Counted from the stretch's first letter, positions 34,053-43,940 are shown. The stretch is DNA of 49,412 nt from an uncultured Eubacteriales bacterium (GCA_900316115.1 ONBN01000035.1:1-49412), one strand, 5' to 3'. Notes: a model not told the origin generated them from the sequence alone. Made by a program: numbers and translations.

Positions 34053-35381
34053 TTACTTCTCCTTTTTCCCGATCAGTGCATACCAATTATAATGTCCGGA
34101 CGATAATGTATCACAGCCACTCATATGCATAAGTTTCACATCTGTCAGCCTGCTATCTTCAAACAACTTCACATATTCTTGTTTTGAAGCTTTGTTCAAT
34201 GTTATGTAAGGATCTGCATTTTTTCCATAAAGATAATTTCTCCAGGAAGCTTCTTTATCCTGTAGCTCGTCTTCCATTTCATGTAACGCAATCACAAGTC
34301 CACCTGGTTTAACAACACGAATCCATTCCTGTAAAGCCTTTTGAGGATTCAAAAGTGTCCACAAGAGCCGACAATTCATCAAAACATCAACTGAAGATGT
34401 TTCAAGCGGCAGCTCAAGTGCATTTCCATAGACAAAATGAACGCCTGTATTTCGCTCTTTCGCATGTTTCCTTGCGATCTCCATCATTCCTTCTGAAATA
34501 TCCATTCCAGTAACATCCATATAACCCATTTCGCCAAGCATATTGGCAATCATACCGGTTCCTGTAGCAAGATCAATTATTTTCTGATGACGTTCTTTTC
34601 CGACAATTTGTTCGAGATTTTCTCTCCATGAATCTACAGATGTAAGTTCATGTTGCTTCTCATATGTTTCACTCCGATGGTTCCAGAAGCCAGTAACTGC
34701 GTCAATTGCCTGCTGCTCCATATATTTCTCTTTCAAAGAACGCATCACATACCATTCTCCAAAGCCATCCTGATTAGCCGTAATTCCCGGCAACGCAACA
34801 ATATCCACAGACGTAAAGCCACATTCTTTACAGACAGAAATTAATTCCTGCGAAGAACTATTTTTTAGTTTTAATTCACTGAAAATTTCATCATTGTAAA
34901 ATCCCTCTGATGTTTTTATGTGCATTTTTTCTGTCAGTCTTACAAAGCTCAGTACTTCGCCGCCTGGTTTTAATACACGAAACCACTCTTTTAAAGCGGT
35001 TTTTGGATCGGTCAGTGTCCACAGAACCCTGCTGTTTACAATATAATCAAAACTTTCATTTTCAAAAGGCAGTTCATTTAAATCTGCATTCTTATAAGTA
35101 ACAGTTACTCCAGCCTTAGCAGTTTTTTTTCTTGCAATATCCAGCATCTGATCTGCCATATCAATCCCTGTTGTTTGAAATCCCAGCTTTGCAGCCATCA
35201 GTGCAAGAAAACCTGTTCCCGTTCCTACATCCAGGACACTCTGACCATTTGCTGCGCCTAACAATTTGCGGAAATGCTCAAACCACACGTTTTTGTCTTC
35301 CTCCGCATGACGCTCATCAAAGGTATCTGCTGTACTGTTCCAGAAATCAGCAATTTGATGTTTTACATTTCCCCTATTCAT
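34053..35381 (-). CDS. Tandem-duplicated class I SAM methyltransferase
   Basis: 442 residues, two complete methyltransferase domains. The first (about 1-215) has VLDVGTGTGFLALMAAKLG and LWTLTDPKTALKEWFRVLKPGG; the second (about 225-440) has IIDLATGTGMIANMLGEMG and LWTLLNPQKALQEWIRVVKPGG. The shared LWTL.(P).KAL.EW.RV.KPGG shows an internal gene duplication and fusion. The substrate is unknown; small-molecule methylation is likely from the Ubie/ArsM-like style. The ATG at 35381 is favoured by GGGGAGGGAA before it. It leads an operon with a five-gene nickel/peptide-type importer, four bases before the binding protein, so the product or substrate may be linked to the transported ligand (inference). 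Confidence 0.88.
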   Translation of the reverse strand: MNRGNVKHQIADFWNSTADTFDERHAEEDKNVWFEHFRKLLGAANGQSVLDVGTGTGFLALMAAKLGFQTTGIDMADQMLDIARKKTAKAGVTVTYKNADLNELPFENESFDYIVNSRVLWTLTDPKTALKEWFRVLKPGGEVLSFVRLTEKMHIKTSEGFYNDEIFSELKLKNSSSQELISVCKECGFTSVDIVALPGITANQDGFGEWYVMRSLKEKYMEQQAIDAVTGFWNHRSETYEKQHELTSVDSWRENLEQIVGKERHQKIIDLATGTGMIANMLGEMGYMDVTGMDISEGMMEIARKHAKERNTGVHFVYGNALELPLETSSVDVLMNCRLLWTLLNPQKALQEWIRVVKPGGLVIALHEMEDELQDKEASWRNYLYGKNADPYITLNKASKQEYVKLFEDSRLTDVKLMHMSGCDTLSSGHYNWYALIGKKEK

Positions 35382-35648
35382 TTTCCCTCCCCACACATAT
35401 TATTAGTACCTGCTTCTCAACAACTTCTGTATAATTATAACAATGAAGTTTTGTGTTTACCAATTCATATTTGTACTGCTTCTATTCTATAATGTCATAT
35501 GAATAGAATTTAGTAAAACACCCAGTATTTTCGCAGATATTGTAAAATACATATCCGACTTATATTTGATAAAAATTCAAGAGGGATGTTAATAAAGAAT
35601 TCAAGAATATACAGAAAATCATCCACAGATCATTATAAGAATTAAAAA

Positions 35649-35680
35649 GAACCGGAAATTCTTAAAAGAATTTCCGGTTC
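35649..35680 (-). terminator. Terminator of tRNA-Arg
   Basis: GAACCGGAAATTC and GAATTTCCGGTTC form a 13-base perfect stem, followed on the minus strand by TTTTT. It lies eleven bases past the tRNA 3' end. Confidence 0.88.
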
Positions 35681-35690
35681 AAATTGTTAG

Positions 35691-35764
35691 CGTGCGTTAG
35701 AGGATTCGAACCCCCGGCCTTTTGGTCCGTAGCCAAACGCTCTATCCAGCTGAGCTAAACGCAC
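35691..35764 (-). tRNA. tRNA-Arg (anticodon ACG)
   Basis: The 74-base cloverleaf has acceptor arms GTGCGTT/AACGCAC, D arm with AGCTCAGCTGGATAGAGC, anticodon stem TTTGG/CCAAA around CTACGGA, and T arm GGGTTCGAATCC. CCA is not encoded. It stands alone with its own terminator. Confidence 0.97.
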
Positions 35765-35858
35765 ATCTTTTGCGAACTTGTTTCGCAACACTGAATATAT
35801 TAGCGTATACGGACCTGTTTGTCAAGCTTTTTTTGTATTTTTACAAACTTTTTTTAAA

Positions 35859-36317
35859 CTATTTTTTCACCGCATTTTTATTCCTCAGTACACCCACTAA
35901 ATACAATGCCGGAAGGATCAACATATTCACCACTCCCATAGGCTGGAACTGTCCTACATAATAATTGAAGCAGGTCTCACCCAGCACCTCTGCAACCATG
36001 ATCACCACCATCACCAGGCACTGGTCAGCCTTATAAATATTGCCGCCATTTAAAACGCCAAGGGCACCGGAAATAATATACACGATCCCGGACACGCAGG
36101 AGATCACCGTACCTCCGATCATCTGTCCATAGGTCATATGGTTCTCCTGCAGATAAGCTGCTACAGAAGAATCACCACTGCCCTTTGTCACCAGGGAAAT
36201 GGCTCCGATACCACCGAAAGCCATCATCACTCCCAAAAGCAGAAGCACCATTCCAATGATCTTAAGTATCAGTTCGCCAGGCGCAGTCTTCCTGCCGGAC
36301 ACAAATAAATTTCTCAT
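35859..36317 (-). CDS. Small four-helix membrane protein of unknown function
   Basis: 152 residues, not recognised. Four membrane helices are clear: LILKIIGMVLLLLGVMMAFGG, MIGGTVISCVSGIVYIISGAL, CLVMVVIMVAEVLGETCFNYYV and VNMLILPALYLVGVL. The pattern resembles DUF-type integral membrane proteins of Firmicutes. It follows the M18 aminopeptidase gene by 18 bases on the same strand and is probably co-transcribed. Confidence 0.7.
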   Translation of the reverse strand: MRNLFVSGRKTAPGELILKIIGMVLLLLGVMMAFGGIGAISLVTKGSGDSSVAAYLQENHMTYGQMIGGTVISCVSGIVYIISGALGVLNGGNIYKADQCLVMVVIMVAEVLGETCFNYYVGQFQPMGVVNMLILPALYLVGVLRNKNAVKK

Positions 36318-36335
36318 AGCCTGCTCTCCTTAACT

Positions 36336-37730
36336 TCAGGCATCAAGCAGAAAGGCTTTATATGCTTTCTTAGCCTCATATACATCTGCTTTGCTTGTAA
36401 CTTCCCATGGCGCATGCATGCTAAGTACAGCCACTCCGCTGTCGATAACCTCCATCTCATAAAGAGCAGCAATATAAGCGATGGTTCCGCCGCCGCCAAA
36501 ATCCACCTTGCCAAGCTCTGCTGTCTGGAATGCAATATTATGGTCGTCAAAAATCCTGCGGACCCTTGCCACATATTCTGCATTTGCATCATTGGAACCG
36601 GATTTTCCTCTTGCTCCTGTAAACTTATTCAACACAATACCTCTTCCAAGATATGCGGAATTCTTTCTCTCAAAAGCCTCTGCATATGCCGGATCATACC
36701 CTGCACTTACATCAGAAGAAAGCATGCTGGATCTGGAAAGCGCCCGTCTTACCTTCAGTTCACTGTACTGACCCAGAGCCTCCATAAGCTCTGCCACACT
36801 GTTCTCAAAGAATCTGGACTGCATACCCGTAGCGCCCACACTTCCGATCTCTTCCTTGTCTACCAGCAGGCAGCAATGAGTACGTACCGGTGTATCCTCA
36901 AGCTCCAACTGTGCCAGCAGGGAAGTATATGCACAAACCCTGTCATCCTGTCCATAAGCAATGATCATGCTTCGGTCAAGACCGCCTTCTCTTGCCTTTC
37001 CTGCTGGAACGATCTCCAGCTCTGCTGAAAGGAAATCTTCCTCTTCAATCCCGTATTTCTCATTCAGAAGCTTCAGTACATTGGCTTTTACAGCCTCTTT
37101 CTTCTTGTCATCCGGCAGATCCTTTAACGGCTTGCTGCCGATCAGGATGTCAAGATCCTCTCCCTCGATCACTTCAGCAGCTTTCTTCTGAAGCTGCTTG
37201 GAGGAAAGATGGATCAGCAGATCTGTAATATAAAGTACAGGATCTGACTCATCCTCACCGATCTTTACGTCAACTACTGTACCGTCTTTTTTGGCAACTA
37301 CGCCATGCATTGCCAGAGGCAGTGCTACCCACTGGTATTTCTTTACACCGCCATAATAATGTGTGTCAAGATAAGCCAGATCTGTATCCTCATATAAAGG
37401 ATTCTGTTTAATATCCAGCCTTGGGGAATCAATGTGTGCACAAAGGATGTTCATACCTTTTTCCAAAGGCTCCTGTCCGATATGATAAAGGGCAATGATC
37501 TTCTTCATGCCTACTGTGTATACTTTATCCCCGGCTTTTACAGATCCGCTCTCTGCCAGTTTCTTCTCCAGAGACTGGTATCCTGCTGCCTCAGCCTCAC
37601 GGATGATCTGTGTGATACATTCTCTCTCAGTCTTACCCTGATCCAGGAAATAACGATATTTTGCCGCTGTTTCTTCAAGCTCTTTTTCTTCTGCTTCTGT
37701 ATAAGCAAGCCATGCATTTCTGCGTTCCAT
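36336..37730 (-). CDS. M18 family aminopeptidase
   Basis: 464 residues, cytosolic zinc aminopeptidase that removes N-terminal residues, often acidic ones. Zinc-site segments of the family are present: NILCAHIDSPRLDIK (His), the catalytic VDKEEIGSVGATGMQS (Glu-Glu), SSDVSAGYDPAY (Asp) and the final VAVLSMHAPWEVTSKADVYEA (His). It is the long bacterial form with the HYYGGVKKYQW segment. A membrane-protein gene follows. Its upstream gap holds the palindromic MITE-like element. Confidence 0.92.
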   Translation of the reverse strand: MERRNAWLAYTEAEEKELEETAAKYRYFLDQGKTERECITQIIREAEAAGYQSLEKKLAESGSVKAGDKVYTVGMKKIIALYHIGQEPLEKGMNILCAHIDSPRLDIKQNPLYEDTDLAYLDTHYYGGVKKYQWVALPLAMHGVVAKKDGTVVDVKIGEDESDPVLYITDLLIHLSSKQLQKKAAEVIEGEDLDILIGSKPLKDLPDDKKKEAVKANVLKLLNEKYGIEEEDFLSAELEIVPAGKAREGGLDRSMIIAYGQDDRVCAYTSLLAQLELEDTPVRTHCCLLVDKEEIGSVGATGMQSRFFENSVAELMEALGQYSELKVRRALSRSSMLSSDVSAGYDPAYAEAFERKNSAYLGRGIVLNKFTGARGKSGSNDANAEYVARVRRIFDDHNIAFQTAELGKVDFGGGGTIAYIAALYEMEVIDSGVAVLSMHAPWEVTSKADVYEAKKAYKAFLLDA

Positions 37731-37825
37731 ATTCTAATTCCGCCTTTCTTTTTGTACTGCCGCACATGTCTTCACTTATTATAAACCAGTACATCCTTTT
37801 TTTCCACCGAAATATAGCAAAACAC

Positions 37826-38122
37826 TTTATTCGGATACAGTAAAAGAATCATTGGCAAATTTGCAATCATTTCTGTTGCATTGTAGTAGAAAAGATCTTG
37901 GTTATATATCATGCGAGGCTTTCGTAGATTTCGACTGCGCTAGCTTCTCCAAGATTTGCATTGTCTGAGCAAAGCGAGTTTTGCAAATCTTGGAGATAAT
38001 AAGCGTGCGGGAGAAATCCGAAAACGAAGCCCTGATATATAAACATATCTTTTCTAATTAATGCAACATAAACAAAATAATTATAAAATTTGCCAAATGA
38101 TATTTTACTGTATCCTTTATTC
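37826..38122. mobile_element. 283-bp palindromic MITE-like element with 7-bp target duplication
   Basis: The element (37833-38115) begins GGATACAGTAAAA and ends with its exact inverse, TTTTACTGTATCC. The two arms of about 130 bases match along nearly their whole length (roughly 80 percent), meeting at the perfect pair CTCCAAGATTTGCA/TGCAAATCTTGGAG around a loop of about 20 bases. It is flanked on both sides by TTTATTC (37826-37832 and 38116-38122), a target-site duplication. It carries no gene. The right copy of the duplication contains the stop codon of the ABC exporter gene. RNA from either strand would fold into one very long hairpin. Confidence 0.85.
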
Positions 38123-39681
38123 CGCCTGGATCCTCCAGCCTTCTGCCTTTTCACGAATCTGGGTAAACCGCTTATAAAGCCCATCCTTCTCCACCAGTTC
38201 TTCATGAGTACCACGCTCTGCAATGCGTCCATCCTCCACAACCAGGATCTGATCTGCATTCTGGATGGTAGCAAGCCTGTGTGCAATGGTAATAATGGTC
38301 TTTCCTCTGGTCAACTCTGAAATAGCAGACTGGATCAGATGCTCATTTTCAGGGTCAATGCTGGCAGTAGCCTCATCATGAATGATCACCGGTGCATTTT
38401 TCAGAATCGCACGGGCAATGGCAATCCTCTGCTTCTCACCACCAGAAAGCCTTTTTCCCGCCTCTCCTGCCGGAGTATCATAGCCCATAGGCAGCTTCTG
38501 GATAAATTCCTCACACTGTGCTGCTTTTGCGGCCGCATAAACCTGTTCATCTGTAGCATTTGGATTGCCCAGACGGATATTTTCTTTCAGGGAACACCGA
38601 AACAGGAAATTGTCCTGTGTTACGAAGCTTACGTATTCAGAAAGCTGCGTCAGCGGCATATCCTTTATATTTACACCGCCAATGCAGATGGATTCTTCCG
38701 TAACATCCCAGAATCTGGCAATCAGCTTGGCAACTGTGGATTTTCCACTGTGAATTTCACCTGACGCATATTTTCAGAGAAAACCTCAAGCTTTGCCAGA
38801 GAACCTACCATGGAAATAGATAACATCACCGCCAGTGCTGCCTGAGGTGCTGTGATCGCTCCGCTGTTTTCCAGGGCCAGTGCCACAGGCAGTGTTCCGA
38901 TCAAGGTAGATGGAAACAGGGCAAAGCTCAGCTTCATGGTTACAAATGTAGAAGCAAGCCATTTCACAACAAAGGTGCAGAAATCATTGATAGCCCCTGC
39001 ATATTTCTCATAAGAAACTCCGGCACGGCCAAATGCCTTGATCACTTCGATTCCTTCTATGTATTCCACAATGGTACTGTTCATGTAATTGCTGGACTGA
39101 TCATACTTGTTAAAATTTTCCCCGCTGATCTTAAAGGTAAATCCCATGCAGATAAAAGAAAGCAGAAATGTAACAAGAGATGCCAGTGCCAGCCTCCAGT
39201 CAATGCACAGCAGAGCGATAATACTTACAATGGGAAGCACAATATGTCCGGCTCCTTCCGGAATCATATGTGCAAGAGGCGGTTCCAGATTTTCGATCTT
39301 GTCCACCATCATATTCTTGATCTCACCAATGGTATGGTTTTCCACATTTCCCAAAGGCGCATGTAAGAAGCGGTCTGCAAGCCGCAGGCGCAGCCCTTCC
39401 AGGATCGTATATGACATGCTGTGGGAAGTGCCTGTGGAAAGACAAAACAGCAGGATCTTGGCAGCGTACACCACCAGTGCGATCACACACCATTTCACGA
39501 TCCCGGCAGCTGTGACCGTTCCTGCAACAAACAGGCAGATCATTTCATACATACAGTAAAATGGCACTAAGCCAAGCATTACGCTTAGTACTGACAAAAT
39601 AACCGGCAGGATCATTCGTTTCTTTTCGCCTTCGGCATATGCAAAAAGTAATTGTATCCAGCTTTTCTTTTTCGGCTCCAT
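38117..39681 (-). pseudogene. ABC exporter (fused permease-ATPase) with internal deletion
   Basis: The permease half reads MEPKKKSWIQLLFAYAEGEK to SENMRQVKFTVEN (six membrane helices) and stops at 38722 out of frame. A second frame starts inside Walker A (GKSTVAKLIARFWDV) and continues with VSFVTQDNFLF, LSGGEKQRIAIARAIL and DEATASIDPENEHL to 38117. About 60 residues between, including the first half of the nucleotide-binding domain, are missing. The joint is a shared GTGGAAAAT, which fits both the permease end (TVEN) and the P-loop (GGKST). A deletion between two such short repeats would give exactly this. The intact protein would be a ~585-residue drug- or lipid-type exporter. Confidence 0.85.
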
Positions 39682-39732
39682 AATGTATCCCCTTTATATT
39701 TTTATAAATTTTGCCACTCATATTGCGGTGCA

Positions 39733-40388
39733 TTACTGCCCCATGATCTTATTCCATCCTGCTGTGTAAAAATCATTCAGTTCACACAGATACCTGTCAC
39801 TGTCTTCTTCAGACATATTGTGCCGTATGATCTCAAAATAGACATTCACCATACCAGTTACCAGTATATGCTCCAGCCTTTGGTCAATGGCAGGAACTGT
39901 CTTTTCCTGCTCTCTGAGCATCTGACCATAATGCTCGGTTGACTGTATCTCCTGCTCTACCAGATCATCGATCAGAGAAGCATAAGGTGTACCCTCCGCA
40001 CAAAACAACAGCAATCTGGCAGCCTCCGGATGTGTCCTCATATACACCAGCATTTTCTGCATACATTCCCGGCCTACAGATCCCATACGCTCCATCTGCT
40101 CCTTAGGTGAAAGCTGCTCAAAACCTTCCGCAGCCGCCTTATAGTTCCCCAGTAAATACTGATAGGCCTCATCTACCAATGCGGCAAAAAGTTCTTCTTT
40201 GCTACGGTAATACCCATAAAAGGCTCCTGTAGTCACGCCTGCATTCTTCACAATATTCCGCAGAGAAAGCAGCAAGAAAACCTTTTTCAAGAAATTCCTT
40301 TTGGGCAGCTTCATGTATCCGTTCCAAAGTCCGGTTGCTTTTCCAACTGGACAAATCCTTTTTTCTTTTATATAGTTGTGATACAGTA
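39733..40388 (-). pseudogene. TetR/AcrR-family regulator with one-base frameshift
   Basis: The helix-turn-helix half begins SSWKSNRTLERIHEAAQKEFLEKGFLAA in one frame; the rest, SLRNIVKNAGVTTGAFYGYYRSKEELFAALVDEAY to the end at 39733, is in another. Removing one T from GCTGCTTTCTCTG restores a normal TetR protein of about 200 residues. No ATG fits the start; a TTG just after AAAAAAGGA is the only candidate seen and the spacing is short. It lies upstream of the ABC exporter it probably controlled. Confidence 0.78.
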
Positions 40389-40421
40389 ATATGCAAATTT
40401 CTGCCCAAAGGAGGTACCTTC

Positions 40422-42143
40422 ATGCAATCAGCATCTCAGCTTCAGGAGCTTCTTCGTTCCATCAACCGAAAAAGCTATCCTGCATATAAATCAACAAAAG
40501 GAATTTACCAATTTAAAAACTATATCCTGTCCATCGACCATGTGCAGGGAGACCCGTTTGCTTCTCCTTCCCATGTAAGCGTCCGGATCCGGCACTCAGA
40601 CAGTCAGATCCCGGCGGAATATTATCAGGACACCATTACCAGAACCACCCTTGCAGATTTCCTGACCAGACAGTTTGAACACCAGGTCAGCCAATATACC
40701 TTCCGTGCAAAAGGCTCTGGAAAAAGCGGTCTGATCTCTGTTACACATTGTGGCCAGGAGGTGCTTTCCCGCACTGCCTGCCAGATCACAGATCAGGAAA
40801 TCATTGCACGTTTTTTCATTGGCTTCCCGGCAAATGGCCGTACCATCAATTCTGCAGAGTTGGAAAAAATCCTTTTTGAATTTCTGCCTGTATGCATCCA
40901 GAAATCCTTTTTTTACAAAAACCTTAACAGCAAAGCGCTGGAAAAACATATCCATGCAGCCCAGGATCAGGAATATATCCGTCAGCAGTTGTCCCCCCGC
41001 CACTTATGTGCTTTTGTTGCAGACGGCGCTGTTCTTCCTCGTGAAAGCGGAATTTCCTCAAAGCCAATGAAAAGTTGTGTGCCTTTTACTTCTCCGGAAA
41101 GCCTTCGCATTACCATGGAGCTTCCTCATCACGGAACCATCACAGGTATGGGCATTCCACAGGGCATCACCCTGATCGTAGGCGGCGGCTACCATGGCAA
41201 ATCCACGCTTTTGAATGCTCTGGAACTTGGTATTTATAACCATATCCCGGGAGATGGCCGCGAATATGTGATCACAGATATTTCCGCACAAAAACTTCGT
41301 TCTGAAGACGGACGTTTTATCAAAGATGTGGATATTTCCATGTTTATCAATGATCTTCCCAATAAAAAAGACACCCACAGTTTTTGTACTGAGGATGCCA
41401 GCGGCAGCACTTCCCAGGCTGCAGCCATTATTGAGGGAATCCAGTCCGGCAGTCACTTATTCCTTCTGGATGAGGATACCTCTGCTACCAATTTTATGGT
41501 CCGGGATGCTTTTATGCAGAAAGTGATCCGCAGGGAAAAAGAGCCAATCACCCCGTTTCTGGAGCGTGCTGTGGATCTTTATACAAAAGCCGGGATTTCC
41601 ACCATTCTTGTTGCAGGAAGTTCCGGAGCATTTTTCCACATTGCAGACACAGTTATCCAGATGGACAACTACGTTCCGGTGGATATCACCTCCAAAGTCA
41701 AAAAGCTTTGCCAGGATTTTCCACTTATGGCTTCAGACACACCGGCCTTTGTACTGCCCCAGAATCACCGGGTTATGACAAAAGCTCCCACTGCAAAAAC
41801 ACACAAGGATTATTACGGAAACACCAGGAATCAGCCTGAACGGCTGAAGATCAAGAATCATGGCTGTGACGGATTCTCTCTTGGAAAACAAGAAATTGAC
41901 CTGCGCTATATTGAACAGCTGATCGACAGTGAACAGACCGCCTCTCTTGGGCTGCTCCTGAAATATGCAGCAGAACATTTGATAGATGGTAAACGGACAA
42001 TGGATGAGATCATTGCATTCCTTGCTTCTCATCTTGAAAAAGAAGGGCTTGCTTTCTTCTTTGACGGATACACCTCCTGCGGCTATGCCGTCCCCAGGAT
42101 CCAGGAAATCTACTCCTGCTTTAACCGCTACCGCAGATCCTGA
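40422..42143 (+). CDS. Predicted ATPase of the ABC class (ABC_ATPase, PF09818-like)
   Basis: 573 residues, cytosolic. P-loop LIVGGGYHGKSTLLNALELG, Walker B-like LFLLDEDTSATNFMVRD, and an N-terminal LLRSINRKSYPAYKSTKGIYQF match the predicted ABC-class ATPases found widely in Firmicutes; the function of the family is not known. AAAGGAGGTACCTTC before the ATG fixes the start. It is divergent from the broken TetR gene and ends before a terminator. Confidence 0.88.
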   Translation: MQSASQLQELLRSINRKSYPAYKSTKGIYQFKNYILSIDHVQGDPFASPSHVSVRIRHSDSQIPAEYYQDTITRTTLADFLTRQFEHQVSQYTFRAKGSGKSGLISVTHCGQEVLSRTACQITDQEIIARFFIGFPANGRTINSAELEKILFEFLPVCIQKSFFYKNLNSKALEKHIHAAQDQEYIRQQLSPRHLCAFVADGAVLPRESGISSKPMKSCVPFTSPESLRITMELPHHGTITGMGIPQGITLIVGGGYHGKSTLLNALELGIYNHIPGDGREYVITDISAQKLRSEDGRFIKDVDISMFINDLPNKKDTHSFCTEDASGSTSQAAAIIEGIQSGSHLFLLDEDTSATNFMVRDAFMQKVIRREKEPITPFLERAVDLYTKAGISTILVAGSSGAFFHIADTVIQMDNYVPVDITSKVKKLCQDFPLMASDTPAFVLPQNHRVMTKAPTAKTHKDYYGNTRNQPERLKIKNHGCDGFSLGKQEIDLRYIEQLIDSEQTASLGLLLKYAAEHLIDGKRTMDEIIAFLASHLEKEGLAFFFDGYTSCGYAVPRIQEIYSCFNRYRRS

Positions 42144-42186
42144 TCTTCACCCAAACTGATAAGGCTACTATATTTTGCACTACACA

Positions 42187-42230
42187 AAACCACCACCCTA
42201 CAACTGTTCTTGTATATAAGGTGGTGGTTT
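42187..42230. terminator. Terminator after the ABC-class ATPase
   Basis: AAACCACCACC and GGTGGTGGTTT form an 11-base perfect stem followed by a T-rich stretch. Confidence 0.85.
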
Positions 42231-42446
42231 ATGTTTTTGTTTTACATTTTTCTAGGGAAAGGAAAGAGTTTGTCTTAAGAGTTCTTTCTCTTAAGATGTA
42301 TATATCATACAATACAAATGTGAGAAAACTTTGTCCTATTTCTAATAAATTTATAAAAAAGATAAAATCCTTATAATCTTTTTACATCGAGTGGGGGCAC
42401 AGGTCAGTGCCATGTATTATCTCCAAAAGTTTCGGACATTGTGGTT
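42231..42446. other. Gap with hairpin and a remnant phosphatase 3' end
   Basis: Besides the inverted repeat CTTAAGAG/CTCTTAAG (42274-42295), positions 42403-42433 copy the last codons of the histidine phosphatase gene at 44058-44088 (27 of 31 bases; the remnant would read ETFGDNTWH then stop, versus EIFEDDTRH). No gene is seen. Confidence 0.65.
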
Positions 42447-43940
42447 TTACTCTTTCTTAATATACATTTCCATATATTTATTTTCATCAACTAAAGTATA
42501 ATTTTGCTTTAAGTAAGTTTTTACCTGTGTATCATACTTGGACATTTGAAAAATCTTCTTTTTCTTATAGTCCCTGTACTTGATCACTACGATGTCGTTC
42601 CTGCCGCTTAATATGGATTCCACCTGACTGTCAGTCGGTTCTGGAAATTTACTATAACTGATGGATGGAATGTAAAAATATTTTTCCTGGGGAATAACAC
42701 CAAAACTATTATAAATAGCTGCATTATTATTCACAGCCAGTACGGTTTTCCTGTTACTGTACTTCTGTTTGTACAGCGTGGAAAATTCATTCACAGATTG
42801 TGCATATCGCTGCATTTGCGCATAAGAATAAGAATGCAGCTTAGATGGATAACTGACCATTAATGTCACCAGCAATATTGACGGAATCACTGCACATTGC
42901 AGTTTTCTGGAAAACACTTTTGAAAATATCCTGGAAACTGCAAATATTATCGGCAGAAGAAAAGGAACCAGATATTCATAATAATGTCCGTAATTTCTTC
43001 CGGAAAGAGCAACGGAATACAGTGAAATCAATAAACAGGCTGTATATAATACCTTGAAATTCAATATACATCTGGAAAAAATAACCAAACCTAAAGAAAT
43101 CATTGCCAGATAAACCACCCAGGCTGTCTTTAAGGATGTAAACAGTGAAAGGAACCGGTGTTTTCCACCATCGGCATATGCCAGATTAAACAAAATGGAC
43201 TGTTGAAACATATCTTTTAAGCTATGGGTGCACGCTCCATAAAGAAGCATTGGGATAAATCCCAGAATCAGACCGAGCATCCCGAGTAGAATATTGGCCC
43301 CTGCATTCTTAAACTTACGGTTCGCAAACAGTTTCCATAGTATTAGGACAGCAATGGGACCCCACATAGCTGCAAGATTCGCACGTAACCCCAGCATAAC
43401 AGCCACACAGGCTCCGTGAATCAACATATATACTGGAGGGTGTTCCGTTTCATGGCTGAAATAATACTTTACAACAAAATAGACAGAAATGAGCTGAAAA
43501 GTTACACCATATGTTTCCACCAGGTTTCCATGCTGATATGTTATGAAATTGAAAAAGAAAAACAGCGTAAAACTAATCGTCATATTGATCCTCAACAGAT
43601 CATCATTGATCAGCATGACAATTAAGTAAATCAGATACACGTTTACCAACATAAACAAACATTCTATTACAAAGAGCCCAATTGTATTATTCGGACTGAT
43701 GAGCGCTCCAAGGCAGTTAAAAAAATAAACGTACCAGCCCTTATGGTCAAATAAATCTCTATAAGGAACTTTTCCATCAGCCATGGCACGCCCCATTGTA
43801 TAAAAGACGGAGCTATCTACGTCCATATATTTCAAAAACGGAGAGGAACCAGTTAAAAAAAGCATGATACCAATCATTACCGGTATCCAAAAAAACAGCC
43901 TTTTGCAGCCAGTATTTAAACGTGATCTTACCTTATCCAA
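42447..43940 (-). CDS. GT-C type membrane glycosyltransferase-like protein
   Basis: 497 residues with about eleven membrane helices. The first external loop holds MDVDSSVFYTMGRAMADGKVPYRDLFDHKG, where the Asp residues correspond to the catalytic acidic motif of GT39/ArnT-like enzymes, and SGRNYGHYYEYLVPFLLP lies in a later helix pair. It ends in a soluble domain of about 110 residues. It should transfer a lipid-linked sugar outside the membrane; acceptor unknown. The gene sits between the histidine phosphatase gene and a degraded copy of that gene's 3' end. Confidence 0.82.
   Translation of the reverse strand: MDKVRSRLNTGCKRLFFWIPVMIGIMLFLTGSSPFLKYMDVDSSVFYTMGRAMADGKVPYRDLFDHKGWYVYFFNCLGALISPNNTIGLFVIECLFMLVNVYLIYLIVMLINDDLLRINMTISFTLFFFFNFITYQHGNLVETYGVTFQLISVYFVVKYYFSHETEHPPVYMLIHGACVAVMLGLRANLAAMWGPIAVLILWKLFANRKFKNAGANILLGMLGLILGFIPMLLYGACTHSLKDMFQQSILFNLAYADGGKHRFLSLFTSLKTAWVVYLAMISLGLVIFSRCILNFKVLYTACLLISLYSVALSGRNYGHYYEYLVPFLLPIIFAVSRIFSKVFSRKLQCAVIPSILLVTLMVSYPSKLHSYSYAQMQRYAQSVNEFSTLYKQKYSNRKTVLAVNNNAAIYNSFGVIPQEKYFYIPSISYSKFPEPTDSQVESILSGRNDIVVIKYRDYKKKKIFQMSKYDTQVKTYLKQNYTLVDENKYMEMYIKKE

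Noticed and set aside
37909-38286. Open frame across the palindromic element
   Set aside because: It spans the element's hairpin and runs into the exporter gene out of frame; no family resemblance or ribosome site.
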